Below, in pieces: positions 8,682-18,596 of a stretch of DNA of 64,000 nt. The DNA is taken from assembly GCF_000760035.1 (NCBI RefSeq), contig NZ_JNAO01000001.1, positions 1-64,000 on the forward strand, in the 5' to 3' direction. This DNA comes from Prochlorococcus marinus str. MIT 9314. GTDB taxonomy: Bacteria > Cyanobacteriota > Cyanobacteriia > PCC-6307 > Cyanobiaceae. Both the position numbers and the translations under genes were made by a program. The notes beneath the pieces are model-generated. The model worked only from the letters and a program-made list of their open reading frames with translations. It had not been told where the DNA came from and made no database searches. The stretch's first letter is position 1; every line of letters begins with the position of its first letter.

Positions 8682-9791
8682 TTACTTTGATGGAAGTTGA
8701 GGTAAATCTGAACCTAATTTAAATCTATAGAATCTTAATAAATAAGCCAATATTATAATTATTAAAATAATAGATATGCCAATCAAAAGTTTGTTGAGGC
8801 TCCAGAAAGAAAATTCAAGACTATTTATCTGTCCTTGATTTAAATTCCAAATTATTAGATTTTTTGCGATTTCTAAATTTGAATTATTTTTATCAGTAAG
8901 GATAGCTTTATTAGGATGAATAATTTTGAAAATGAGTTCTAAATTATCAATACCTTGAATAGAATTTATATCCATATTTAACCTGTAAAAGTATTTTTTA
9001 AAAAAAATGAAGTTTTTTTGAGTAGTATTAATTTCTATATTTGTTGATCCTCCCGCTAATTCTCCAGCGATATTTTGGGTAATTTTAAGAACTTGTTTTG
9101 TATCTTCTAAATTGAGATTTTTATGTTTTAAAGAAAAGGTTGATTCGTCTTGTTCAATTTCTGCGTCAGGAAAAATATCTTTCATATTCTCTTCGAATTT
9201 TAATTGCCAAGGAAATTTCTTTATGTATTTACTTTCTATCACTAAATTATTGGTTATTGAATCAAGTTCACTAAGGTCAAGAGTATCCTCAATTTTAACG
9301 CAGCCACTTAAAAGCGGAATTAATAATAATAGTATTAAAAAAATGATAAGTGAAAAGCCTCTCTGAAAGGTTTTTGTTTCACCAGTTGGTGTTTCAGTTA
9401 CATTAATAAATTTTTTTTTCTTCAATACTTCTCTTTTTTTGCGCAGTGAGTTAAGAGATTTTTTATTGAGTGACGGGTCGCTTTCAAACTGTACGTTCCA
9501 ATTTTCTGGCTTCTTAATTTCAGGAGAGTCTATAACTTCCATCAAATATTTTGCATTTTCTCTTGTCTTATTATCGTAAGATTTTAGAAGTTCTCTACAA
9601 AAACTTTTAGCTTCCTCCTTTTTATTGATACCACAAAGAGCAGTAATTAAGATTGTTCTTAAATTTACTCCCTCTTTACTTGATAAAGGAAATGATTCGA
9701 TTATGGGTAAAAGAAATTCAATACAGTAATGATACTCACCTTTAGCTAAAGCAAGTTCTACTTTTTCTAAAACTTGCTCATAAGTTTTCAT
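8682..9791 (-). CDS. DUF3153-family membrane protein with N-terminal TPR-like region
   Basis: Function unknown. Residues 1-90 look like a short alpha-helical repeat region (TPR-like, with EEAKSFCRELLKSY). Residues 91-145 are a basic linker. A hydrophobic segment at about 147-163 ends in LLSGC with Cys164, which looks like a lipobox but sits far from the N-terminus. The DUF3153 ectodomain (KIEDTLDLSELDS onward) follows, and a second membrane helix lies at about 333-352. In many cyanobacteria the DUF3153 part is itself a lipoprotein, so this may be a fusion of a cytosolic helical domain to an ex-lipoprotein. It follows argB by 3 bp on the same strand, so the two are probably co-transcribed. Confidence 0.75.
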   Translation of the reverse strand: MKTYEQVLEKVELALAKGEYHYCIEFLLPIIESFPLSSKEGVNLRTILITALCGINKKEEAKSFCRELLKSYDNKTRENAKYLMEVIDSPEIKKPENWNVQFESDPSLNKKSLNSLRKKREVLKKKKFINVTETPTGETKTFQRGFSLIIFLILLLLIPLLSGCVKIEDTLDLSELDSITNNLVIESKYIKKFPWQLKFEENMKDIFPDAEIEQDESTFSLKHKNLNLEDTKQVLKITQNIAGELAGGSTNIEINTTQKNFIFFKKYFYRLNMDINSIQGIDNLELIFKIIHPNKAILTDKNNSNLEIAKNLIIWNLNQGQINSLEFSFWSLNKLLIGISIILIIIILAYLLRFYRFKLGSDLPQLPSK

Positions 9792-9794
9792 GGC

Positions 9795-10646
9795 TTAGGC
9801 GACTATCATTGTACCTATTCCAGAATTTGTAAAAATCTCAAGAAGTAATGAATGTTCTATTCTTCCATCAATTATGTGAGCTGCTTTGACTCCTTGTGCT
9901 AAAGCTCTTATACAGCATTCTGTCTTTGGAATCATACCTTCAGTCACAATTTTTTTATCAATAAAATCTCTCGCCTCTTTGAGATTAGTTTTTTCAACAA
10001 GACTATTTTTGTTATCTTTTTCTTTTAAAATCCCTTGAGTATCAGTAAGAAGAATAAGTTTTTCTGCATTTATTGAAGCAGCAATTTCTCCAGCCACAAA
10101 ATCTGCATTGATGTTATGGGAAATACCCTCCAAGGTTGATCCAATGCTAGAAATAATTGGTATGTATCCTTTAGAAATAAGAGGATCTAATATTTCAGGA
10201 TTGATTTTTGTAACCTCTCCCACTAACCCATGGCTCCCATCTCCTAGTTCTCTAGATTGAATTAAGTTGCCATCAAGACCTGATATTCCCACAGCTAAGG
10301 ATCCTGTTTTATTAATGCCTTTTACAATTTGTTTGTTAACTCTACCCATTAGAACCATCTCAACAATTTCCATTGTTTTTTGATCAGTAATTCTTAATCC
10401 ATTTTCGAATTTAGGAGATATTTCTAATTTCTTTAACCAATTATTAATCTCGGGTCCGCCTCCATGAATTACTATCGGACAAACCCCAACGGTTGATAAA
10501 AGTGCTATGTCTCTAAAAAAAGCATTTTTTAAATTATCATTCTCCATAACAGAACCGCCATACTTGATAACAATTTTTCTACCTGAGAAACTTTGTATAT
10601 ATGGAAGTGCTTCGCTTAATATTGATACTCTTTGAGAATCATTCAT
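9795..10646 (-). CDS. argB: acetylglutamate kinase
   Basis: It phosphorylates N-acetylglutamate in arginine synthesis and is the feedback-controlled, PII-regulated step in cyanobacteria. Amino acid kinase motifs are clear: [10 protein letters not shown] with the catalytic Lys, [10 protein letters not shown], and near the C-terminus LTDTQGIL and [10 protein letters not shown]. The 283-residue length matches the arginine-sensitive type that binds PII. It heads a probable two-gene unit with the DUF3153 gene. The upstream neighbour (DUF2854) is 64 bp away on the same strand. Confidence 0.97.
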   Translation of the reverse strand: MNDSQRVSILSEALPYIQSFSGRKIVIKYGGSVMENDNLKNAFFRDIALLSTVGVCPIVIHGGGPEINNWLKKLEISPKFENGLRITDQKTMEIVEMVLMGRVNKQIVKGINKTGSLAVGISGLDGNLIQSRELGDGSHGLVGEVTKINPEILDPLISKGYIPIISSIGSTLEGISHNINADFVAGEIAASINAEKLILLTDTQGILKEKDNKNSLVEKTNLKEARDFIDKKIVTEGMIPKTECCIRALAQGVKAAHIIDGRIEHSLLLEIFTNSGIGTMIVA

Positions 10647-10710
10647 TATTAAAATTCATTAAAACTTGATTGAATTGAGAAATTAGGTTTTTACAAATAT
10701 ATCCCTATAT

Positions 10711-11241
10711 TCAATAAAAGAGAATAAAATCAAATTCTTTTTTATTATCGTCGATAATAAATTCTGATTCAAGACCTTTGACGAAAAACCTGTTTAACCT
10801 TTCTTGTTTTTCAATCCATTTTTCTAGAGGGACAGCGTTTAATTCGAAACGCATTCTGAGACCATTTTTTTCTTCTTTTGCAATTTCCTCTATTTCTTTT
10901 AATTGAGGGGGATTATCTTCGTCCCATAAATTTAAAGATTCTAATGATGATTCAAGATGAGCTTTTATCCCATACCTCCATCTTGTAACATCTTTAACTA
11001 GTGCTGTTAATTCTTTTGGTCTATTAAATTTATTTGTCGCAAAATCTTTCTTGTTAAACAACTCTACAGGAGGTATTTCGGAAGTCTTTAAACCTAATCC
11101 AATTAAAAAAATAGGTACTCCATAAAAAAAAGTAGGTACACTTAAATTTACTGAGTCTGTAAAATAAGCAGTCATTCCAACAAAAGCTAATATACCCCCA
11201 GCGGTTACTATTAAGTTTCCAGGGGATAGGTATTTCTTCAT
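10711..11241 (-). CDS. DUF2854-family membrane protein
   Basis: This protein is conserved across cyanobacteria and plastids and has no assigned biochemical role. It has two membrane helices near the N-terminus (about residues 8-27 and 34-50), separated by a short loop, then a soluble C-terminal part of about 120 residues. The NLIVTAGGILAFVGMTAYF and GVPIFLIGLGLK segments and the VTRWRYGIKAHLESSL region are typical of the family as I remember it. It stands between argB (same strand) and a divergent 60-residue gene 42 bp away. Confidence 0.75.
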   Translation of the reverse strand: MKKYLSPGNLIVTAGGILAFVGMTAYFTDSVNLSVPTFFYGVPIFLIGLGLKTSEIPPVELFNKKDFATNKFNRPKELTALVKDVTRWRYGIKAHLESSLESLNLWDEDNPPQLKEIEEIAKEEKNGLRMRFELNAVPLEKWIEKQERLNRFFVKGLESEFIIDDNKKEFDFILFY

Positions 11242-11283
11242 TTTGATTTAGTAGAATGAGTATAAAATGGTCTAACAAGTATT

Positions 11284-11466
11284 ATGCAAGATACTAATAC
11301 TGCAAATCAAGGAGATTTAATTTTTAAACTTGATCAAGATAGATCATGGCTATTAGAAAATCTTGATAAGGGTAAATGGCCAGAAATTAGAGGGGAACTT
11401 GCCGCACTTGAAAGAAAAATAAGCAAATTTATTATAAGTGTTCAAGAAAATAATGTTGATATTTGA
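11284..11466 (+). CDS. small conserved hypothetical protein, 60 aa
   Basis: This is a short acidic soluble protein with no motif that I recognise. It is mostly predicted helix, with FKLDQDRSWLLENLDKGKWP followed by ELAALERKISKFI. The ATG opens 42 bp from the divergent DUF2854 gene, and the stop lies almost against the convergent ssb stop. The tight fit between two real genes and the ordered composition suggest a real gene rather than noise. Confidence 0.6.
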   Translation: MQDTNTANQGDLIFKLDQDRSWLLENLDKGKWPEIRGELAALERKISKFIISVQENNVDI

Positions 11467-11467
11467 T

Positions 11468-11893
11468 TTAAAAAGGTATTTCGTCAACTTCAGGTACTAA
11501 TGGTGAACTATCCCAACTAGAGTTTTTGTTGCTCTCTTTTTTTTCAAATGACTCATTATTCTCTTTTTGATCAGACTTAATAACTTCAACTGGCGATATT
11601 TGATGAATCTTTGAAGCTGTTAGTTCCGGTTGCTTTTCTTTAGTTCCGTCTTTTCTGGTGACAGAATTCATCTTTAAACGTCCCTCAATTACAATATTTT
11701 GCCCCTCCTTTAGTTCATCTACCATTTCTTGGGCAATATTTCCCCATCCTATGATCTTGAGATCTCTGGTTGGATCTTCAGTACGTAATCCTTTAAAATT
11801 AACAATCATTTCTGCAATTGGAGTTTGGTTCTCTTTGGTATACCTCATTTGGGGAGCGCTATTAATGACCGCCTGAATTAAACAATGATTCAT
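11468..11893 (-). CDS. ssb: single-stranded DNA-binding protein
   Basis: This is an OB-fold protein that coats ssDNA and recruits repair and replication partners. The OB domain covers residues 1-105, with LRTEDPTRDLKIIGWGNIAQE and LKEGQNIVIEGRLKMNSVTR. A flexible Ser/Asn/Glu-rich tail of about 30 residues ends in the acidic tip PEVDEIPF, the partner-binding peptide equivalent to the bacterial DDDIPF. The 141 residues are slightly short for SSB. Its start is 28 bp from the divergent cobK gene. Confidence 0.9.
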   Translation of the reverse strand: MNHCLIQAVINSAPQMRYTKENQTPIAEMIVNFKGLRTEDPTRDLKIIGWGNIAQEMVDELKEGQNIVIEGRLKMNSVTRKDGTKEKQPELTASKIHQISPVEVIKSDQKENNESFEKKESNKNSSWDSSPLVPEVDEIPF

Positions 11894-11921
11894 TACTTAC
11901 TATTTAATTAAAGATATACTG

Positions 11922-12719
11922 ATGCAGAATCAAGGAAATTGCTATAAAAATGTTTGGATCCTATCAGGAACTTCGGATGGACCTGTAATAGCTAATAGGC
12001 TTCTAGAACTTAATTACTCAGTCTTTGCAAGTGTTTTAACTTATAAAGCAGGGCAAGCTTATATTGAAAATCCAAAGTTACATATCATTACGGGGAAATT
12101 AAATAATAAAGATCAAATAATTAATTTCATAAATAAAAATAAAATCACATGCGTTGTCGATGCTACTCATCCGTTTGCCGTAATAATTTCTAAAAATCTT
12201 AATAATGCATGTAAAGAGATTAATACACCTCTTTTACTATTTGAGAGGAAATCTCTAATAAATAACACAAATAATTTTTTTTATATTGATGATTTAAAGG
12301 ATATAAATAACGTTGATATTGAGAATAAAAATATTCTTCTAGCAATAGGCTCAAGATTCCTTAACGATACAGCTAGTTATTATATGAATTGTAAAGCAAA
12401 TGTATTCGCAAGGGTACTTCCAACTTATGAGAGTATAACTAAAGCTTTTGGATCATGTATTAAAAATACAAATATAGCGATACTTTCACCGAGTAAAAAT
12501 AATAAAAGCATTTTAGAAAAAAAACTTTGTGATTTTTGGGAGATAGATTATGTTTTATGCAGAGAATCTGGAAGTTATTCCCAGAAAAACTGGGAGAGTA
12601 TAGTTTCTGGAAGTAAAATGAAGTTATTTTTGGTTAAAAGGCCGAAAGTTAAAAATGAATATTCTTACTCTTTTGATCAATATCACAATTTGATAAATCA
12701 AATAATTAAAAAATATTGA
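11922..12719 (+). CDS. cobK: precorrin-6A/cobalt-precorrin-6A reductase
   Basis: It reduces a macrocycle double bond in corrin ring synthesis. The protein starts with a Rossmann-like segment, VWILSGTSDGPVIANRLLE, which is the family N-terminal motif (xxGGTxEG in other species). CVVDATHPFAVIISKN is the diagnostic central motif. The length of 265 residues is normal. CobO, another cobalamin gene, is 17 kb away, which fits the scattered cobalamin genes of picocyanobacteria. cutA follows 13 bp later, so the two are probably co-transcribed. Confidence 0.9.
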   Translation: MQNQGNCYKNVWILSGTSDGPVIANRLLELNYSVFASVLTYKAGQAYIENPKLHIITGKLNNKDQIINFINKNKITCVVDATHPFAVIISKNLNNACKEINTPLLLFERKSLINNTNNFFYIDDLKDINNVDIENKNILLAIGSRFLNDTASYYMNCKANVFARVLPTYESITKAFGSCIKNTNIAILSPSKNNKSILEKKLCDFWEIDYVLCRESGSYSQKNWESIVSGSKMKLFLVKRPKVKNEYSYSFDQYHNLINQIIKKY

Positions 12720-12732
12720 TGTTTAATTCATT

Positions 12733-13038
12733 ATGGAAGTATTAGTCATGATCACAACTGAATCTAATAACGCAAATGCTTTGCGAATGGCTAAATTACT
12801 AATACAAAATAAACTTGCAGCTTGTGTTTCTATAAAGCAAATTTTTTCAATTTATAAGTGGAATGATGATATTGAAGAAACTAAAGAGTTTGAAATTACA
12901 ATAAAAAGTAAACTAGAATTTAAAGATTGTTTAATTGATTTCGTAAATAAAAATTCCACATATGATGTCCCTCAAATTATTTACAAAAAATACCATGCCG
13001 AGATGAAATATTATGGTTGGTTGAATAAGACTATTTGA
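12733..13038 (+). CDS. cutA: CutA family protein
   Basis: This is a trimeric ferredoxin-like protein, historically called a divalent-cation tolerance protein; its true role is unclear. It has the family features LIQNKLAACVSI near residues 23-34, the YKWNDDIEE turn, and the C-terminal VPQIIYKKYH...YYGWLN. The 101-residue length is typical. It lies in a probable two-gene unit after cobK and ends 6 bp from the convergent kinase gene. Confidence 0.92.
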   Translation: MEVLVMITTESNNANALRMAKLLIQNKLAACVSIKQIFSIYKWNDDIEETKEFEITIKSKLEFKDCLIDFVNKNSTYDVPQIIYKKYHAEMKYYGWLNKTI

Positions 13039-13044
13039 TTAAAT

Positions 13045-14046
13045 CTATTTTATTAACTCTTTAAGATCAATATCTGATCTGGATCCTAATTGCGTAATTA
13101 TTTGACCAGCACAAATTGAAGCTATCTCTCCACATTTTTTGAGAGAACAATTGTTTATTAATCCATGGATGAATCCTCCCGCATAGATATCTCCCGCTCC
13201 TGTAGTATCAATAATCTTCCCTTTCGTTATTGACTCAATTATTTCAACATTATTTTTGTTAACTATGAGAGAACCATTGCTTCCGAGAGTTACTATGACT
13301 AATTCACATAAGGAAGATAGGTCTTCTTGACAGCTTGCTAATTTATCATTTTTTAATAGACTTAACGCCTCGGATTCATTACAAAAAACAATATCTATAT
13401 ATTCATAAATTAATTCCAAGAAACTCTCCCGATGTCTACCTACACAAAATGAATCAGACAAAGAAAGGATTATTTTTGTATTAGATTGTTTTGCAATTTG
13501 GGCGGCTTTAATAAAAGCTTTTTTAGCTAATTCGCTGTCCCATAAATATCCTTCTAGATATAAGTATTTACTTTCCTTAATTACATTAAAGTCAATGTCT
13601 TTTGGTTCAAACTCTACAGATGCTCCTAGGTAAGTACACATAGTTCTTTGTGCATCAGGTGTAACCAAAATGATTGAATGAGCTGTTGGAGCGCCTTCGA
13701 TAGTTGGTGGAGTATTAAATATAGTTTTACTTTTTTTTATATCGTCAGAAAAGAAATTCCCAAATCGATCATTTTTCACTCTTCCTATAAACTGCACATG
13801 ATTGCCTAATTCTGCTAAAGAAACAACGGTATTTGCTGAAGACCCACCTGAAATTTGTTTTATCACTTTGCAATTTTTTAACAATCTTTGAGATTCATCA
13901 GAATTAATTAGATTCATTGATCCTTTATCCAGATTATTTATCTCAAGAAACTCATCTTCAATATTTACAATAATATCTACTATTGCGTTGCCCAAACCAA
14001 TGAGATCAACTTTTTTATGTTCAAAATGTCTAAAGGATTCCTTCAT
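13045..14046 (-). CDS. PfkB-family carbohydrate/nucleoside kinase
   Basis: This ribokinase-fold kinase is most like the adenosine kinase/sugar kinase branch; the substrate is not certain. The N-terminal motif ISGGSSANTVVSLAELG near residue 65 and the C-terminal PfkB signature DTTGAGDIYAGGF, with the catalytic Asp, are both present. Length is 333 residues. It lies 15 bp downstream of purA on the same strand; adjacency to an adenylate-pathway gene weakly favours adenosine as substrate, which is inference only. Confidence 0.85.
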   Translation of the reverse strand: MKESFRHFEHKKVDLIGLGNAIVDIIVNIEDEFLEINNLDKGSMNLINSDESQRLLKNCKVIKQISGGSSANTVVSLAELGNHVQFIGRVKNDRFGNFFSDDIKKSKTIFNTPPTIEGAPTAHSIILVTPDAQRTMCTYLGASVEFEPKDIDFNVIKESKYLYLEGYLWDSELAKKAFIKAAQIAKQSNTKIILSLSDSFCVGRHRESFLELIYEYIDIVFCNESEALSLLKNDKLASCQEDLSSLCELVIVTLGSNGSLIVNKNNVEIIESITKGKIIDTTGAGDIYAGGFIHGLINNCSLKKCGEIASICAGQIITQLGSRSDIDLKELIK

Positions 14047-14061
14047 TAATTTGGAACTAAA

Positions 14062-15444
<1,383 letters not shown>

Positions 15445-15453
15445 TGAATTGTA

Positions 15454-15891
15454 TCAACTTTCTCTTAGAACCATTTTTTCAGCAAGAGAAAATTCTTTGG
15501 TTAAACGCTCTTTAAGTTTATCGGGTAAAGGTCTACTTGCAAAGTTTTTGTAATGACCTGCCATAGCATTTAATGCTGTTTGCATTGTGGTAAATGATTG
15601 CGTTTTATTCACCATCCCTCTATTTCTATATCTAGAAATATAGTCAGTTATGAGTGTAAGAGCCTCACTTCTTACTTCATCTTTATTTGGAGAATCTTTT
15701 GGAGTATCAACAGCTGTTTGTAATGTTTTAACGACTGAAATTGTATCCTTTGTATAGTCACCTGTCATAGCCGTTTTAGCAGCTATGGAAGGGGAACTAA
15801 AGAGCGTAAAAACAACAATTAAGGATATTGCAAAAGATATGGCTTTGGTAAGATTTTTAAAAAATAATTTTGATGTCCATTTCATTAACAT
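15454..15891 (-). CDS. psb27: photosystem II assembly protein Psb27
   Basis: Psb27 is a lumenal assembly factor that binds CP43 and holds photosystem II before the manganese cluster is built. An N-terminal signal region (about residues 15-38, with the hydrophobic run FAISLIVVFTLFSSPSIAA) is followed by the four-helix domain, including DYTKDTISVVKTLQ and YRNRGMVNKTQSFTTM. Most cyanobacterial Psb27 proteins are lipoproteins with a Cys after the signal; no Cys is visible here, so processing by signal peptidase I after AxA (SIAA) is more likely. ATGs at 15891 and 15885 are both possible starts. Confidence 0.92.
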   Translation of the reverse strand: MLMKWTSKLFFKNLTKAISFAISLIVVFTLFSSPSIAAKTAMTGDYTKDTISVVKTLQTAVDTPKDSPNKDEVRSEALTLITDYISRYRNRGMVNKTQSFTTMQTALNAMAGHYKNFASRPLPDKLKERLTKEFSLAEKMVLRES

Positions 15892-15917
15892 AACTTAGCT
15901 CCCAAAAAAAATAAGCC

Positions 15918-17720
15918 TCAAGACTTTTTATTGTACATTATTTTAGATTCGGAAATAAATGTTTCTAATAATTTATCAGTATTAACTTTTAGCTTAGTAT
16001 TATTTGTTCTGCATAAAAGTTCTACTTCTTTATTAATAGAATCTCTGCCAATAATTATCTGAATAGGAATACCAATTAATTCCGCATCTTTAAATTTCAC
16101 TCCAGCTCTATCGTTTCTATCATCAAGAAGGACATCAATTTTATTAATTAAAAATTTGTTATAAATTTCCTCAGTAAGGTCACTTTGAATAGGATCTTTT
16201 AGGTTTGTTGGGATAATAATAACTTCAAAAGGAGCAATCTGGATAGGCCAACAAATTCCTTTTTGATCATGATTCTGTTCGATAGCAGCTTGAGCTATTC
16301 TTGTCACTCCAATTCCGTAACAACCCATCCATAAATTTTTTAACTGACCGTCCTTATCAGAGAACTTGGCATTTAATTTTTCACTATATTTCTGACCTAG
16401 TTGGAAAATATGTCCAATCTCGATACCTTTTTTTTCTTTAAGTACTTCATCATTATAAATACTTATTTTATCTCCTTTTTTGGCATTCCTGATATCCCCA
16501 ATTAGATAGTCTTTAGAATCAAAAGAAAATTCTTGAAAAACTTTATGGAAATTAACTTTATTCCCACCACTTATAAATTTTGAAAGGTCACTTGCAGAAT
16601 GGTCAATTATTCTTGTCCATTTTTTTTCCCAATTAGAACTAGCTTTAATGGTTTTATTATCTAAATCTGGCCCGATAAAACCTAAGGGTAAATCAACTAG
16701 ATTTACTTCGATAGTATTTTTGTCTTCAATCTTTTTAAGATTAATGAGATTTAAGTGATAAAGCTTATTGATTAAGTTAAAAAGCTTTACTTCATTTATG
16801 TGTTGATCGCCTCTTATGCATGCAAGAATTGGGACACTAAATTCACCTTCGAACTGTGCAAGGAATATTACTACTTTAATAATCTGACTTGGGTCTAGAT
16901 TATTATTATCGCAAACTTCTAAGATTGTTTTTTGATGAGGTGTTTCCAACCACTCTGGAATATTATCTTTTAGTGGAATAGTTTGGGAGGGTAAAGATAC
17001 AGCTTTTTCGATATTGGCAGCATAAGAACCACTTTCAGTGAACAAAATGGAATCTTCCCCAGCATCAGCAGTGACCATAAATTCTTTAGATGAAGCACCG
17101 CCAATTGCTCCACTATCAGCTTCAACCCCTACTGTCTGTAGTCCACAAGATTTAAAAATATTTTCATAAGCATTGCCCACCTTTTCATAGAAAGAAGCTA
17201 GATCGTTTTCAGAAGAGTGAAAAGAATAACCATCTTTCATTATAAATTCTCTACTTCTCATCAATCCAAACCTTGGCCTTATTTCATCTCTAAATTTTGT
17301 CTGAATTTGGTAAAAACATTGAGGTAATTGCTTATAGGAGTTTATGGTCTCTGATGCAATACTTGTGATCACCTCTTCGTGAGTTGGTGCTAAACCAAAT
17401 TCTTTACCTTGTCTATCATTGAGGTAAAACATTATTCCTTCACCAGCGGTATATCCTTCCCACCTTTCACTTTTTTTCCATAAATCTGCAGGATGAAGTT
17501 GGGGTAATAGTAATTTTGTACAACCAATACTATTAAGTTCTTTCTCTATTATTGCGGATATTTTTTCAATAACTCTAAGCATTAGTGGCATATATGCATA
17601 AATACCGCTGTTAACTCTGCGGATATACCCAGCTTTTAACAGTAATTGATGTGAAATAATCTCAGCTTCAGAAGGTGTGTCACGAAGTGTCCCCAGAGGA
17701 AATGAGGTTGTCACGCGCAT
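15918..17720 (-). CDS. proS: prolyl-tRNA synthetase (bacterial type)
   Basis: This class II enzyme charges tRNA-Pro. Motif 1 lies around YIRRVNSGIYAYMPLMLRV, motif 2 around YQIQTKFRDEIRPRFGLMR and motif 3 around GCYGIGVTRI. A long insertion (about residues 225-385), the INS editing domain of the bacterial type, separates motifs 2 and 3, and a C-terminal anticodon-binding domain follows. The 600 residues fit. It is probably co-transcribed with psb27, 26 bp downstream. Confidence 0.97.
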   Translation of the reverse strand: MRVTTSFPLGTLRDTPSEAEIISHQLLLKAGYIRRVNSGIYAYMPLMLRVIEKISAIIEKELNSIGCTKLLLPQLHPADLWKKSERWEGYTAGEGIMFYLNDRQGKEFGLAPTHEEVITSIASETINSYKQLPQCFYQIQTKFRDEIRPRFGLMRSREFIMKDGYSFHSSENDLASFYEKVGNAYENIFKSCGLQTVGVEADSGAIGGASSKEFMVTADAGEDSILFTESGSYAANIEKAVSLPSQTIPLKDNIPEWLETPHQKTILEVCDNNNLDPSQIIKVVIFLAQFEGEFSVPILACIRGDQHINEVKLFNLINKLYHLNLINLKKIEDKNTIEVNLVDLPLGFIGPDLDNKTIKASSNWEKKWTRIIDHSASDLSKFISGGNKVNFHKVFQEFSFDSKDYLIGDIRNAKKGDKISIYNDEVLKEKKGIEIGHIFQLGQKYSEKLNAKFSDKDGQLKNLWMGCYGIGVTRIAQAAIEQNHDQKGICWPIQIAPFEVIIIPTNLKDPIQSDLTEEIYNKFLINKIDVLLDDRNDRAGVKFKDAELIGIPIQIIIGRDSINKEVELLCRTNNTKLKVNTDKLLETFISESKIMYNKKS

Positions 17721-17835
17721 ACAGAAAAATCCTTAATAATATTTAATTTTATCAATTAAGGTGAAAAAATAATTTAAAGTGTCTTGAGTCCCTCAACGCG
17801 GCTAGTCTAAGAATATTCTTTTTGCTAACTTCTTC

Positions 17836-17872
17836 AGTAATGAAGTTCAAACTCTTTAAAAAGTTCATTACT
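17836..17872. promoter_or_regulatory. inverted repeat upstream of the HTH gene (operator candidate)
   Basis: A perfect 9-bp inverted repeat, agtaatgaa (17836-17844) and ttcattact (17864-17872), has a 19-bp spacer, and partial symmetry continues inward after a G-G mismatch. It ends 22 bp before the start codon of the small HTH protein and lies in the spacer shared with the divergent proS. Position and symmetry suggest a protein-binding site or an mRNA leader hairpin; no T-run follows, so a terminator is unlikely. Confidence 0.5.
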
Positions 17873-17894
17873 ACTAAATCATTTTCTTAAGTTT

Positions 17895-18245
17895 ATGGAA
17901 AATATAGATTCCAATATTTCTAGTGAAGAGGAATTAGTAGGTATTGATGAAGTTCAAAAATTCCTAAACAGATCAAGAGCTTCTGTTTATAGATATACAA
18001 ATACAGATTTAAGAAATCTAAACCCTAGCTTTAATCCAAGAAAATTAAATCCCGAATTTAGAACTGATCAAAAAGATCCTTTAAAATTTCATCCTAATGA
18101 AGTAGCAAGATTTGCAAAAGATATTTTAAGAATTAAGGAGGTTACTGTTGAGGTTTTTAATACACCTTCCTCGGCTGCTCAAAATATACTGGTGCAAATA
18201 TTGGAGGAACTAAAATCTATCAGGTCTTTGCTAGAAAAAGAGTAA
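17895..18245 (+). CDS. small HTH (excisionase/MerR-like) protein
   Basis: A 116-residue protein. Residues 15-37 (LVGIDEVQKFLNRSRASVYRYT) look like a helix-turn-helix of the HTH_17/excisionase type, and FHPNEVARFAKDIL near residue 75 matches the second half of such domains. A C-terminal helix (about 95-116) is rich in Leu and Glu and could mediate self-association. I know no specific function; homologs appear to be kept across picocyanobacteria. The inverted repeat just upstream would fit autoregulation, which is inference. Confidence 0.65.
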   Translation: MENIDSNISSEEELVGIDEVQKFLNRSRASVYRYTNTDLRNLNPSFNPRKLNPEFRTDQKDPLKFHPNEVARFAKDILRIKEVTVEVFNTPSSAAQNILVQILEELKSIRSLLEKE

Positions 18246-18341
18246 TTAAAAAGTTACTAATCAATGTTTTGATTTATTGACATTTTAAATGTAGGATAAT
18301 GATGTCTAATTATCTCCTTAATCTTTACCAATTAAGAGTTC

Positions 18342-18596
18342 TTGAGTTACACGAAATCAAAGCAGTTTATTCAAAGTAAATCAAGTGAAGAATCTTCTCA
18401 TGATTCTGCTCGAAATGATTTTGAAAGAGATGATGATGACCCCTTAAGTATAAGGAGTTTATCAATAACATCTTTAGGTATTATTGTTGCCTTTTTGACA
18501 ATTTTTTTACCTTCAATAAGCATTTTAATTGGCAGACCTTTATCTCAAGGAAACGAGATAATTCATAATCACGATTTTAAAAAAGATGGACCTTAG
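18342..18596 (+). CDS. small single-span membrane protein
   Basis: An 84-residue protein of unknown function. The first 40 residues are polar and acidic (SSEESSHDSARNDFERDDDD), followed by one hydrophobic segment at about 45-66 (ITSLGIIVAFLTIFLPSISI). The start is TTG at 18342, and no in-frame ATG exists before the membrane segment. The 3' end overlaps the ppa start by 11 bp, which suggests translational coupling to ppa and argues that the frame is real. Confidence 0.6.
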   Translation: MSYTKSKQFIQSKSSEESSHDSARNDFERDDDDPLSIRSLSITSLGIIVAFLTIFLPSISILIGRPLSQGNEIIHNHDFKKDGP

